From NCBI GenBank assembly GCA_027924585.1, contig BSBM01000232.1:27428501-27492500 (forward strand): DNA of 64,000 bases, read 5' to 3'. The translations under genes and the position numbers were made by a program. How positions within the stretch are numbered: the first letter of the stretch is position 1; every line of letters begins with the position of its first letter. Below, piece by piece: positions 44,040 to 56,274 of this stretch. This DNA is from Larix kaempferi (Eukaryota > Streptophyta > Pinopsida > Pinales > Pinaceae). A model generated the notes under the pieces. That model saw only the letters and a list, made by a program, of their open reading frames with translations, did no database searches and was not told the origin of the DNA.

Positions 44040-45194
44040 CTAGCTATAGGAGCTATCTGTGATTAGTAGGTCATCAACATACAACACAATAATCAAAATG
44101 GAATCATCAATCAACTTCATGTACACATTCGGATCAGACTTACATCTACTAAAATATTGTGGCAAGAGGAAGTTGTCCATCTTGGCATACCAAGATCTGG
44201 GATCTTGCTTAATCCCATACAAGGACTTATTCAACATGCACACAAGGTTAGGATCTGAAATATATCCCTTTGGATGCTACATATAGATATCCTCCTTAAT
44301 ATCTCCATGGAGGAAAGCACTCTTGACATCCATGTGATGCACTTCCCAATACGTGGATGCAGAAATTAGCAGGACTAGTCTTATCAAATCCATCTTTGCA
44401 ACTGGTGCAAAGGTATCATTATAGTCAAGGCCATGAACTTGGGAGAATCCCTTTACCACAAGAATTGCCTTATATTTCACAGCTTCACCATCATCGGAAC
44501 ATTTAGTCTTGAATATCCAATTACACCTTACCAATTTTCTGCCTGGAGGAAGCTTGACTAGATCCCAAGTTTCATTCTTTTGCAGTGAATGAAACTCCTC
44601 ATCCATGGATTCCTGCCATCTTGGGTCATGTGAGGATTCTTCATATGACTGAGGGTCTGAATCAACCACCAAAAAAAACTTTTTAGGTAGGTAAATATCA
44701 TTCACTGAAAGAGCATTCTCAAATTGTGATCTAGTCCTCCTAGGATCCTGAGGATTCCCCACAAGTTCACCAGCTTCTTCAAGAGTCTTATCAACCCACT
44801 TAGGCCTTGTAGGTGAACTTGGATCTGCAATAAGATGTTCTTCATCATCAAATATATCAGAATCATAACTATCATGAGAAACTTCACTTACTCTCACAGG
44901 TGGTGGTGTAGAAGATTCTCCAACTTCGATTGATTGCAAGGGATCTTCTTCGAATTGAACACTCCTCTCAATGTATGATTTTTGAGTGGTCATGTTAAAC
45001 AAATTATAAACCTTGGAGTCTTCTGAATATCCAACAAATATACACAGTTGGCTTTGGGGCTGCATGGCCCTCCTCTTCTCAAGTGGAATTCTAGCCCAAG
45101 CCTTGGAGCCAAAAATACTGAAATGAGAGACATAAAGTTTGCGCTCAGTCCAAGCTTCAAAAGAAGTGATTCCTTTCAATGATTTATGAGGCAC
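44040..45194 (-). pseudogene. C2 integrase C-terminus and RT N-terminal half
   Basis: 45194-44277 is open for 305 codons: integrase end ('FGSKAWARIPLEKRRAMQPQ', 'CIFVGYSEDSKVYNL'), an acidic linker, and the RT start ('NETWDLVKLPPGRKLVRCNW', 'LDYNDTFAPVAKMDLIRLVL', 'VHHMDVKSAFLHGDIKEDIY'). After a stop it continues at 44243-44040 with 'NKSLYGIKQDPRSWYAK' and the catalytic 'LYVDDLLIT'. It is cut at 44040 by G4. Confidence 0.9.
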
Positions 45195-45265
45195 TTTGTT
45201 CTATATGAAGGATGCACAGTTGATAATCTCAGCCCAAAGTCTTGGAGACAAATACTTAGACTCAA

Positions 45266-46020
45266 TCATGCATGTAGCCATCTCCTTGAGGATTTGTTCT
45301 TCCTCTCAGCAACACCATTCTCCTGAGGTGTGTAGGGAACGGTGTGTTGCATCTGAATGCCAGCAGAAGCACATAATTGTTGAAAATAAGATTTGATGTA
45401 CTCCCCACCATTATTAGATCTAAGGACCTTGATATATCTTCTAGACTGGTTCTCAACTGGGGCTTTGAAAAGCTTGAAACAACTGAAAACTTCAGACTTT
45501 AATTGGAGGAAAAAAACCCAATAGTATCTGGAAAAGTCATCTATGAAGGTTAGGATGTATTTTTCATTGTTCAAAGGTGCATGGGGGAATGGGCCTGATA
45601 TGTCATTGTGAATGAGCTCAAGGGGTGCATAGGTTCGCTCAGTTTTGGCTCTCTCAAAATTATGCTTAGGGTGTTTTCCTAGGATACAACTTTGACGAAC
45701 TCCTTTAGAAAAATTGATGTTGGGAAGCCCTATGACCATATTCTTCTCATGAAGTTGAGAAAGATATTTGTAATTGAGATGACCACATATCTCATGCCAT
45801 AATTTTCTTGACTCATTGGCATGAGTAAGGAGAGCAGAAGGTGATCAGAAAGGTACAAAGTGTGAAAACCTATAGACTTTTGAGCTATGGTCAGCAATAA
45901 CTAAGGCAACAATTTGACCTATGGAAATCTCAGATATTTCAACATCATTAGGTGTGAAGACAACCTTTTTGGGATACCCAGTGTGAGTCATCTGGTATAC
46001 TGACAAGATCAAAACTTCAT
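45266..46020 (-). pseudogene. C2 GAG-pre-integrase and integrase core
   Basis: Open 45739-45266: 'NMVIGLPNINF'-type pre-integrase, the zinc region end, 'LELIHNDISGPFP' (first Asp), 'LRSNNGGEY' where the second catalytic Asp of copia integrases is expected but is Asn (45413-45415), and 'TPQENGVAERKN' (Glu). A frameshift follows toward the 45194 stretch. To the right, stops interrupt the protease-integrase linker. Confidence 0.85.
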
Positions 46021-47072
46021 TTACCTTTGCAAGTAGTTTCAGAATCATCACCCATCACAATAGTTGGACCACCAGAAGAATCAAGAGAGGAGAATGACTC
46101 TCTTGTAGACACCATATGCCTTGAAGCTCCAAGATCGATGATGAAAGAGGTAGTCTTGTATGTGCCTGCCATCAAAGCATTTACTCTCTCCTTGTATTCA
46201 GAATTGGATCCTACTTCCTTCTTTCTTGCGCTCTCTGGAAGAGGGATGTTGGCTTTCTCAAGGAATTAAGCCATTTGATAAATGGTCTTCTTCATGCATG
46301 AGCTCTTTAGATGAAATCCCCTGTTGTAGTAGGTCAACTTAGATTTCTCTTTCTTCTTTTGAGAATTCTTCTTGGAATTAGTGAAGTCTTCTTGAGATTT
46401 TTGCTTATCTTTCTTCTAATTGGGTGGTCTCTTGGGATTGGCCTTCTTCTTCTTTTTTGAATTCTTTGAATATCCAGTAGCCAAAGCATGGTCCTTTGAT
46501 AGATTTTTTATTGTTCCCATCAATACCAACTTGTCTTGCACCTAAGTGAGTGATTCCATGAATTCTTCCAGTGAAGGCATATTCCAATTTCGAACAATGA
46601 GTTTTGTAGCATGGAAGGTCGAAACAAAGACTGATTAATCAGGGCCAAGCTCTGAGAGGATGTCCAAGATCAATTTCTCATCTTTCTTGTCAATTCCACA
46701 CTGCTTCAATTGAATAAAAGAGCTTTAAACTTTGAGAAAAAGTTTTGTAGGGTCTCGAAATTGCTTGGACTCGGTGAAACTAGTTCATTCTCCAATTGGT
46801 GGCCCCTCAATTCATCAGTATTTCCAAATAAATTTTGGATCTTTACCCAAACCTCATAAGGAGTGGTAAGACCATCTAGATGGAAAAAAAGATCCCTGGA
46901 TGTGCTGAGACACAAGAGAATGCCACTTTTCCTTCTCAATGAGAGTAGTAGGCTCAGTTTTAGTTTCCATAGTCACCCTGTAGAGGCCTTTGCTCCTCAA
47001 AAATATCTCCATGTGTGTCTTCCAGTCAAAATAATTGAATTGAGTGAGCATGATTTGTTGTGACTGATCCAT
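46021..47072 (-). pseudogene. C2 gag and protease
   Basis: Gag starts at the Met at 47072 ('MDQSQQIMLTQFNYFDWKTH'), with the capsid in 46939-46706 ('DGLTTPYEVWVKIQNLFGNT'). At the zinc knuckle near 46350 the His and last Cys remain ('GFHLKSSC') but the first two Cys are lost. The protease near 46130 reads 'FIIDLGASRHMVS', where copia proteases have D-S-G-A. Several stops and frame changes are present. Confidence 0.75.
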
Positions 47073-47213
47073 GGCAGCTCTGAAATTAGCTTCTGAGTTG
47101 TTTCGTTGCGCCCTTGATATGTTGAGTTGCGCCCTCTGGGTGACTGAATTGCGCCCTCTCTTAGACTAGTTTGATCCCGCAGGAAAAAAGAAGGAGAATA
47201 GAACAGTTTGATA

Positions 47214-47225
47214 GCTCTGATACCA
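47214..47225 (-). promoter_or_regulatory. C2 primer-binding site
   Basis: The minus strand reads TGGTATCAGAGC immediately inside the 5' LTR, complementary to initiator tRNA-Met. Confidence 0.9.
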
Positions 47226-47913
47226 TTTGAAAATCTTGTTCGTGCCAATATCTACTCAAACAATTACAAACTCTCACAAATTGCCTTGCAAAAACTAGTC
47301 ATAGAACACATAAAACAGCCATGAATATGATGTGAACAGTAAAACTTTATTGAATAAGTCTACATCAGCAAAAATTGGTCTATGTAATGGATGTCCAAAT
47401 ATATAATTACATCATATATTTGAAAGCCAAAGAAGGCATTCAAAATCCTCACAAAAGCAGGCTTACTAAAAAGATGAAAAAACCCCTAGGTGCAAAAAGT
47501 GATTTCCAAATCACCTCTAAGGCTCACGAATTGGTAAATTATGAGTATGATGGTGATGTAGGGTGGAAAATCATGCTAAGTACATATTTTAGTAAGAGGA
47601 AACATCATGGATGGCAAGTTGGCCAAAAAACTGCTAAAGCTAAGTCAACTAGCTTTTACCTTTTCACCAAAAGCAATAAAAAGCAGTAATGCACCCTTCT
47701 AATCCAGGAATGGAATAAAATCTCACAGAATATTATGAAATCTTATCCAGTATCTCCATAATTTCACCCTAGTGACTCAGGATGGCTTTTGGTCCACACA
47801 AAGGACAAATAATGGCCAACTACCTAGTCAACACCTAGGAATTAATCAAAAAATAACTAATTGTTCTATCCTAAGTATGAAATGGATATGGATGGATTTT
47901 TAATAATCCAACG
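47226..47913 (-). mobile_element. C2 5' LTR (right)
   Basis: A 688-bp partner of the left LTR. Its outermost base has mutated (ends ccaacg where the left copy has ccaaca). The inner end reads TTTTCAAA next to the primer-binding site. A plus-strand open stretch near 47375-47689 has a counterpart in the other LTR and is not a gene. Confidence 0.9.
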
Positions 47914-47918
47914 GGAGA

Positions 47919-49025
47919 TAGGCCTATACTCATCAAAGGATTCGTGCTTAGAATTCTTTGGGATAAGTGCAATAAAATTTGAATTTAAGGAACCTGAAAC
48001 ATATCCATTTACTTGGGACTCTTCAACCACCCTCAAATCTCCATCCTTGATATCAAAGAATGCAGAAAATAAATCTACAATCTAACCAACAGGGCCAGGA
48101 GTCTTGGATCTGGAAAAAAATTTAAGAATAGATTCTATTTCCCCTAATGAAACTTCCTTTCCAATTTGAAGACCTTCTTCCACAGAGAAAAATCTAGGGA
48201 AATGTTGGACAACTTTAAGTTGAGCAAAAATGTTTGTCCTTTTTGAATGCTTGAAAATGTCTTCCAACTCCTTTTGAGCATTAATCACCTTCCCCCGATT
48301 ATCCTTAAACTCCCAAATAGAATTTGAAATCCTTCTTTGATTAGCATACTTGTGGAAAAACGTTGTAATATTATCACATTGCTTAAGCCAAATGGCTCTG
48401 CTCTTAAATCTCCATGATACCTCATCAATTCTTAAGATTTTTGCGTTTTTTATTCCAAATCAACCCAAAGGTATTTAGTCTCCCTCTTAAATATACCTGA
48501 AGTATTTTGAGAAAATAAAAATTCAATCCCTTCTTCTATCTTCAATAGGTCTTGATTTATTTCCATTTTTTTTCTTTTCCCATTGAATAACCATGTTTTT
48601 TAATCCTTTCAACTTGGATACTAGGCCATGCATTGCAAAACCTCTAGGATCAATAGAAGTTGTAGTCCAATAATCTTTGACCAAATAGAAGAAATCCAAA
48701 TCTTCAAGCCAAGCATGATTAAACTTAAAAGGGCCCTTTTGTACATTTTTATCACATCAAAGCGTAGACAAATAGGTAGATGATCAGATATATCATAATT
48801 AATGGACCAAGATCTTTATCTACTATCAACCTCTGAAATTTTTTCGGAAATGAAGAATCTGTCAAGTCTTTTAGAAACCTCGGCTTTTCCAATCCTCCCA
48901 TTTCTCTAAGTAGGAGATAAACCAAGATAATGAAAACCCCAAGATTTAAAAACGTCAACTCAATTTAGGATTTTGGCTTTGCCAATGATAAGTAATGGAG
49001 TTATGGGAAAAAATTTATGTTATGC
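47919..49025 (-). pseudogene. LINE endonuclease end and RT start (right of C2)
   Basis: Endonuclease C-terminal motifs 'RLDRFFISEK' and 'ISDHLPICLRF' appear with stops around 48900-48750. Then a linker, then 48288-48082 ('LKVVQHFPRFFSVEEG', 'SRSKTPGPVG') and 'FIALIPKNSKHESFDEYRPI' up to the C2 junction. It is L1-type. Sequence upstream of about 49025 shows no more endonuclease, so the copy is 5'-truncated. Confidence 0.8.
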
Positions 49026-50331
49026 TAATATTCAAGATATTCTTACAAACTATTTCTTATATGGAACTATCACCCGGATTTTCAATGAGGTAAAAACAAA
49101 AACAAAAAAACACAATGAAAACCCTAAGCTTTAAATCCTCAAATCAATCCATGTTTTGGATGCACTTGTAAACCAATTATATGATAACACATGTTCATAT
49201 TGTGAGTTTAAAAAGAGTTAAAAAGTAATTCAATATAATAGATAAATATATTATATGGTATTAAAAAGGTTAGAATTTTTGTTTAATGTTGAACTAGAAA
49301 TACACATATCGTGGGTAAAAGAGAATTATGAATGTCCCTTCATTTAAGTGTAACACATGCAGGGTTATAGATCAAGGGAATCTTTTGTTTCTTTTCCATT
49401 ATGCATAATGACGGCATAATGCCTAGGGATATCCCAAGCATCTTGACTGCCTTTCACACAAGTTTGTGTGGGCGCTTTAGTTGAGAGATTTATGAGTGAA
49501 TAATGGAATTTTTATTAGTTTGTGGTATTGTTTTGGGGTTAACTTTGATGTGGTTATCATTGATTCATAAGATTAGTATTTTTTTGCTAGTGCAAAGAAT
49601 AACTATGACTACTCATCCCTCTTTAACCAATTCCATCAATTTGTCCTTCATGGTATGATATTCTTTTAATTTCCTACCTATGTGTTTTTTTTGTGTGTCT
49701 TTTAGTTTTGGGAATAAGAGAGTCTCAATCTCATTCAAATCATGGCATGATTTTAGCTTCTTCCATGGGCTCTTTTTTGTTTTTTAGTCTTGAGAAGATG
49801 CATTATTTCTCAAATCATCTTCTTTGTCTTATAGAAAACATAATTTGTATGGAAATCTTTTAATGCTTTGTCACTAAGATTATAATGCCTTTTCTATTAG
49901 CTCATATCCCTTTAAGACTAATATAACTATTTATGAGGTCTCTATTTATCAAGGCACAAGGACATTGTCATTTTGTGGCTCTTATTAAATTTATGTTTTT
50001 AGTTTTCAATAAAACATTTAAATAGTTTATTTTACTTATTTCTTTTTTTAATTCAAAATTATATTTTAATCTTTAAAATTAATTTAGTTTTTAAATTTAT
50101 TTTTTCAATTCTTTTAAATTGGTTTTTTTAATGAATTTTTAGTTGTTTAAAGTTTTTTTTTTTGTTTCTGGGAGGTAAATGTGAGGATGGAGCATAATGG
50201 GAAGAACAATTTTGTTAGTATTTATGTTATATTTTGGACCATGGTTTAAAAAATGTTGTAATTTTATGACAATTAATCAAATAATAGAGTTATTATTAGC
50301 ATTTATTTTAGATTTAGTTTAATTTAAAATG

Positions 50332-50640
50332 TTGGTTAAAATGACACAAGTGGTTAAGATCGTGGTTTCAAACAAATTGCAATTTCAACCCCGGAAAGAA
50401 CTAAAAAGGTGATGCTCGTAACACCACGTTTTTATTTGGGGGTTGATTTTAATATTTTGGTTGCAATGATGCTTGTTCTCAAGGCCATGGTGTCAAACAG
50501 GTCGTAAGTTTAGCTCTGAAAAAAGAGTGTTATTACTAGCACCACTTTTCAATTCAAGGATTTGTTTTCAGGTTTTGGTTAGCAACATTACAGGTCATGA
50601 TTGCAAGAGGTTGTAATTTAAGCTCGAAAAAAGAAAAGAG
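50332..50640 (+). repeat. degenerate tandem repeat of about 120 bp, SINE-like
   Basis: Units start 'ttggtt' at 50332, 50457 and 50575. Each holds a 'tggt..aa..' stretch and a later 'gtaattt.agctc' or 'caatttcaaccc' stretch. These could be remnants of RNA polymerase III A and B boxes, as in tRNA-derived SINEs. The match is weak. Confidence 0.35.
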
Positions 50641-52686
50641 AGACAATGGTGGCACCATTTTTTGGAATTGGGATAAAAATAGCCACTAAATGTGACCTTT
50701 AAAAAATGAGAACTCTGGAAGGTTCTCGTTAGGTTCGTTAATATGTTTCTGGATGCATTGGAACAATTCACTTGGCCTTGAAATGATTGTAAAATGTATA
50801 ACCAAAACAATGCCTTGTGCATGCAACAAAGCTCCTAAGATTGATCTCGATCAACAATGGAGAAAATGTTCAAAAAATACTATGATATCATGTCCAAAAA
50901 ACAAGGTATATCCACACAGGTCAAACACCTTAAGAAAAACACTCGCACAAAGACCAAAGATTAGGACACCAATGTTTACATGGTTAAATTCCTCAAAAGG
51001 GAACCAATCCATGACACTTAGACAATAAATTAATGCATTAAATAAAATACAAGAATATACCTTAGTTTGATCATAAACAAATGACTCTCCATGCTCTTAA
51101 AATGGAGATTTTGGACCAATTTAGTGCTAAACTAAGGATAAGGTGTCGTTACTATTGAGGGCATTTTTGAACTATTGAATCGCTCATGTGTGGTACATGA
51201 TTATGATTATTAAATTAGTAAATTACAAAGAACACTAAAGAAATACACTTCTAAGTCCAGGGTATTTTTTAAGGATTATAATATTATACTTAAGTATAGT
51301 ATTCTAGGCGATTATTTTGAATTGAAAAAAATATTTATATAGATTGGTAGGCGAATATTAAAATGAAACATACAATTTACTACTGAAAATTGTAAAATTT
51401 GGCAAATATTATGATAAAAAACTTATTTTATGTAAATATAGGCGATATTAGAGACTAAAAATGACCAAATAGCAAATTTATTTTTTGAAAAAAAACCCAA
51501 AAAATAGCCAATGGGCAAAATTTCGCCCCTAAAAATTTCTAACCTAACATTACGTTAGACCAAGTTGACTTAACTAGAAGTCTAGTGTCAAAATATCATA
51601 ACCTTGGAATAATCCTATATTTGGATATAATTTATTCTCATATCAACCAGTCTTAATGGTTGTCGGTTCAAGAGTTTACATGTCCAATAGGTTGGGTGGG
51701 AGATGGGTTAACCTCACCCTAAGAGAAAATGGATTTTCTTCCTTTAGATCAAAGTCCAGAGACCGACTATTAAGGTAAATCCCTTCAAATCCCATAAACC
51801 ATGGGCTTCTATGGAAAATTAGATCTTGATCTCTTTGAAATGGAAGTAAAAAACAAAAAACCCTTACTATAAAAGTATAGCTAGATGTTGCCCTTCATTG
51901 GATAAACTCGTTGACTTTGGACCCATGATTCTGACAAAATGATAGTTAACAAAGCTCCCATAAACTTCTCTATAAATATTTGCTCGAAAGAAAGGATTTT
52001 CACTTCAAAGCTACATATTAGATGTTAATCTTGGGGATGCTATCAGTTTTTTTTTTTAAATTTGATTCCACCAATTGTTGATCTAGGCCATTTTGCAGAG
52101 GAAGCCACCAATTCTCAAAAGGTAGACTCATTAGTTTCCAAGCATGATTCATTTTCCATTTCGGCACACTATTTGATTAGTGATTAGAGTTCCAAGCAAG
52201 GTCATGAAAAATCATCTACAAAGAGAGAATGCTCTAACTCTCACTTGGCCTTGTAGTAGGTTCCCTTCAATGCTGAAAATTACTACAAGAAAGGTGCTTC
52301 ACAAATCAACTTACCACATGTAAGTTAGGTAGGGGTTTCCCTTCTCCATTAATTGAGCTTGAAAGTTCAAATGGGCATGATGGTATCTAAGGCTAAGAAC
52401 TTAACTAGACGCAGAAGATGAACCATTGCATTGATTTTCATTAAGATAAAATAATAATAATCTAATTTTTAGATCATGGCCTAACCAAACACCAAATTGA
52501 TGTATGAGACCTTGCTTATGGAACAAGGGACCCCATTTACCCGGTAATTTGACTACTTAAACCTATAGAAATGTACATACCCTACCCTCTTCCAAATTTG
52601 AACTTATCAACTCTATAAAAATCACATTCTTAAAATATATCATTTTTAATCATCATCACAACATTTTCCAAATATAATTTAACATT

Positions 52687-52688
<2 letters not shown>

Positions 52689-52727
<39 letters not shown>
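52689..52727. repeat. (TA)n microsatellite
   Basis: An uninterrupted run of alternating T and A, about 19 units. Confidence 0.95.
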
Positions 52728-53281
52728 GTTCTTATTTCCCTATCCCTACATAACCTTAATAACATCAAAAATAAAATCAATGAAATTTAACTCATAAATG
52801 TGGATATTGCAATCTCGTTGCTTTTAGTCACTTCTAAGTAGATTATATGTTATTATGTTTCTTTCTTTAATGTGTTTATTTCTTAACTTTCTAGTTCTCA
52901 TATAATCATCTTATCGGTTCTACTATAGGTTCATGAATAGGATCAATGGTTGCATTTATGAAGAATATGCATACTACATCCTTAAAGACTTGGGAAATGT
53001 GCATAATATCTAAGAGATCATTTAGCGTGTTCTCCTTTTTTAATCCTTCTCCGCATTCTCTCTCTCCGATGACCGGTAGCCCCAAAAGGCTTGAATTGTG
53101 AATTTGACACGCTCTGGTTTGCTCTGGACTGAGCTCGGCATGGTGGTTTCTTAGAATTCTTGAAGCGGCTCTGGCCCTCCTGGACAGAGTCTTCTCAGGG
53201 TGCTCTTTACTTGCTTCCTGTCTTGAACCCCAGTCGTTTCTGCTCCTATTGGTCTGTCTCGACGGGATTATTTTGGAGTTG

Positions 53282-55287
53282 ATGGATTCTGGGTTTTTTG
53301 CTGTGGATGCCCTGCAGCCCTCTCTTTGTCCTACCTTGTTGACCTACCCACGGTAGGGGGCCCTGGATTCCATTCAACAGTCATTCTTGAACCTAGTATT
53401 AACCAGGCTAAACAAGTGGGAAATTACCTGTACTGGGTTTTTTCTTTGGTGTCCTTTTCTTTATTCTTGTTTTCATGTTTCCTGCTGTCAGGATGGCCTG
53501 GTGAGGTTGCCTACTAGTGGCTTTCGCCCCGCATTTGTCAGCTTTGGGATTTTCTGTTTGTCGGAGTGAGGTTGTTTCTCTGGTTAACCTGTGGTTTCTG
53601 TCTGTTTTCGACGGGTCTGGGGTTTGGTCTTATCCCCGGTCGGTGTCAAGTCTTTCCTTGTCATGGGATAGGATGTGGGGGTGGGGGTTGTGGCTCCCCC
53701 ACCTCCCCCTGCCACTAGGGTTCTTTCCAATCCCACGGCATTGGTCTCTTTCGAGTCGCGCCCTCATGTTTTTGGCCTGGAGTCTTCTAGGGTTGACTGC
53801 ATTATCTCAAATGGGGAGCCGGGCTCTGTTTTGCCTCGATGTTCCCCCTCTGGGTACCATACGGTGGGTGGTGGAGGTTTCCATAAGCCTAAAATTCATT
53901 TTGAGAAGGAAAAGAAGGTTCGGCCTCTGTGCGTGCTTGGCAAGGATATCATGATGGACATGGTTCAGGCTCTGAGCCATCTAGCGTTGGTAGGCCACTT
54001 CTAGTATATCCGCCATACTCGAGCGGAGATACTACAGTGGGTTCGAAAGCACTGGAATCCCTCAATTTCCAACATCCCCCGTGTGTTTATTTTGGCCAAC
54101 GGGTGGATTATGTTTCAGTTCCTTACGGAGGATGAGAGGGCTTCCATTGAACAACGTTTTTGGGTCTTTAGCATAGGATCATTGGTATTGAAGAGGTGGC
54201 ATAATCGTTTTGACCCTTGAACGAAGAAATTGCTCATTTGTCATCTTTGGATCATTCTACCGAGTTTTCCCATGCATTGTTGGAATATCGGGGGCTTCAT
54301 GGCGGTGGCCAACTCAGTGGGATGGTTTATACTGATGGAGGAAGAGCAGTTGATGGGTGTCGAGCGACGGTCACCGCGGATGCTGGTGGATATTGACTCC
54401 TCTGATGGGTTGCTTGGAGAACTGGAGGAGGTGTGGGAAGGGGGCTCTTTCATACAACAGTTGGATTACTGGAATATCCCCTTCCACTGCCATCGGTGTC
54501 ACAAGGTTGGACACGCTAAATACCGATGTACCACCCATTACTCCTTATCTGGACGTGGAACTGATGTTGATACTCGCTCGGCAGGATTAGACGATGCTTG
54601 TTGGGACTCTGTGCCACTAGACCAACCTTCGGCCTGGGCTCTTCTGGGTAAGTTCGCCTCCTCTATGCCGGTCCTTTTAAAATTTCTATCACCTGGCAAA
54701 ATTTTGGCATCCCTTCCCATTTCCCTCACAACCACTTTGGCCGTTGATTCCCTGTCTGAGGGGGGTGCCTCCCCGATGCTGCATCCCACTTGGAGGACTT
54801 CCCCAGTGGAGGAGATCGGGACTTTGTGGGAGGGAGATCCTTCTGAGGGGATTTTGCTTTCCTCGTAGAACACCATCGTTCCTAGCTTATCTACTGCCCC
54901 TCTCTCCCCCCCTCCGGTAGGACAGCACTCTGATACTAGGCCTCGGGCGTCCTTGGGGATCGCTCTCTCTCAGTCATCTATACTGGATTGTCCCGACATT
55001 TTGCCTCCTGGCCTGACTAGATCACTTCTCCCTCTCACTACCTATACTGTCAATCCCCCAGCTAAATCCTCGCTCTGCTCGCTCCCCCCATAGGATTGGG
55101 GTAATGTTACCATTAGAAAGAACCGTAAGAACAAGAAGGCGTCGGCACGCCTGGCTACCTCTCCCTGTAAGTCTGTTCTGCAATTTTTGGTCAATCCCCC
55201 AATGTCATCCTTATTTTACCATGGTCTTCGTTGTTCCTCCCCTCCCCGGGCTCTTAGAGAATTGACAGCCCATGATCCCTTTACTTA
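53282..55287 (+). pseudogene. LINE ORF1 (DUF4283-type with zinc knuckle)
   Basis: The RNA-binding chaperone protein of plant LINEs. After a Ser/Pro-rich N-terminus come 'ILQWVRKHWNPSISNIPRVF' and 'LVLKRWHNRF', a DUF4283-like domain with stops at 54002 and 54217. Then 54230-54868 is open: 'LWIILPSFPMHCWN', 'GGSFIQQLDYWNIPFHC', and the perfect CX2CX4HX4C knuckle 'CHRCHKVGHAKYRC' at 54488-54529. A Pro/Ser-rich tail with further stops runs to about 55285. Confidence 0.85.
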
Positions 55288-56265
55288 ATGCTTATTTCCT
55301 CTTTCAATGTTCGCAGGTTGGGCAGGGACCCAAAAAGAGCTGCCCTGAAACGCTTTCTGGAGTCTAAAGCTCCTGCTATGATTCTACTTCAGGAGACTAT
55401 GGTTAGTGTGGTGGTTGTTGTTTCCTTTTTTCTGCGGATGAAACCTTCTTGGCACGTCTGCGCCTTGGATGCCTGTGGGCTCTCCGGGGGCACCCTGGTG
55501 GCCTGGGATCCGAGGTTGGCTGACTTCACTTCTTTTACCTCAGTGGCTAGTATCTTGGTTTACGGTACTTTTCGTGACTATGATAGACAGGTCCACATTA
55601 TTAATGTATATGGCCCATACAGCTCGCATAGACCCTTTTGGGAAAAGATCTCTGAGGCGGGCTTATTGAACGACCCCTCTCTTATTTTGGCAAGGGATCT
55701 TAATCTTACATTGTGCCCTAATGAAGTTTGGGGCAAGGGGCAGGTGGTGGATCCACTTGTTGATTATTTCAACGGTTTATTTGAAGAGGCAAAACTCGTC
55801 GATGTGATTCCCCATTGCCTGTATCCTACCTGGACAAACAGGCGTTGTGGATCGGCATATATAGGCAAACGGCCGGACATATTTTTGATGGCTGAAGATC
55901 TTTGTGATCATCTGGGTAAGTTTCGCTCCTAGTCACGTGCAGTTGGAATTTCATATCATAAGGTGATCTTCCTGCAATTGGATTTTGATTCGGGGCCCAG
56001 GTTCTACCTATTCAAGTTTAACTCTGGTTGGTTGTCTAAAGAGAGTTTTTGCTTCTGGATTTGGGAGACTTGGCAGGAGCTCTCTCAGAACCCTCATTTT
56101 TCTCCATTATTGAATCTGCCCCATAAGCTGCAGAAACTAAAGGGCCTTGTCCACACTTGGGTGAAGGACAAAAAGGAAGAAGCACTGAAGTTATTGACTC
56201 AGATTGAGGACAAGTTACACCACATTTTTGTTTCGTTGGAGCTCTCTGGGGCTGCGGAGGTGTAG
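55288..56265 (+). pseudogene. LINE ORF2 endonuclease domain
   Basis: The APE-type endonuclease nicks target DNA for target-primed reverse transcription. The start Met at 55288 gives 'MLISSFNVRRLGRDPKR', then 'MILLQET' (catalytic Glu), 'INVYGPYSSHRPFWEK' and 'LARDLNLTL' (usually GDLN), ending 'RPDIFLMAEDLCDHLGKFRS' and a stop at 55930. The closing SDH motif is garbled. The linker to RT is open from 55963 to 56262. Confidence 0.85.
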
Positions 56266-56274
56266 CATTCTTAT

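Larger units (their letters stand above)
37814..47913 (-). mobile_element. copia retrotransposon C2, full length, nested in a LINE (carries G4)
   Basis: LTRs at 37814-38502 and 47226-47913, about 690 bp each, are collinear with modest divergence. Flanks are ggata (37809-37813) and ggaga (47914-47918), a 5-bp duplication with one change. Removing C2 and one copy rejoins the LINE frame as 'YRPISSCNMGYK'. From the right: primer-binding site, gag, protease, integrase, RT, RNase H, PPT. RT is split by gypsy remnant G4. All ORFs carry stops. Confidence 0.92.
49026..53040. other. AT-rich intergenic tract without genes
   Basis: 4 kb of low-GC sequence with short T-rich runs (50030-50165). Apart from the tandem repeat at 50332-50640 and the TA microsatellite, I see no domain, RNA gene or element boundary. 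The 91-codon ORF at 50753 lacks any familiar motif. Confidence 0.5.

Noticed and set aside
47375-47689. 104-codon ORF that reappears near 38100
   Set aside because: Antisense to the C2 LTRs; present twice because the LTRs are duplicates.
53517-54004. Overlapping ORFs of 109-145 codons at the start of the LINE
   Set aside because: They are pieces of one decayed ORF1 broken by frameshifts; treated as a single pseudogene.
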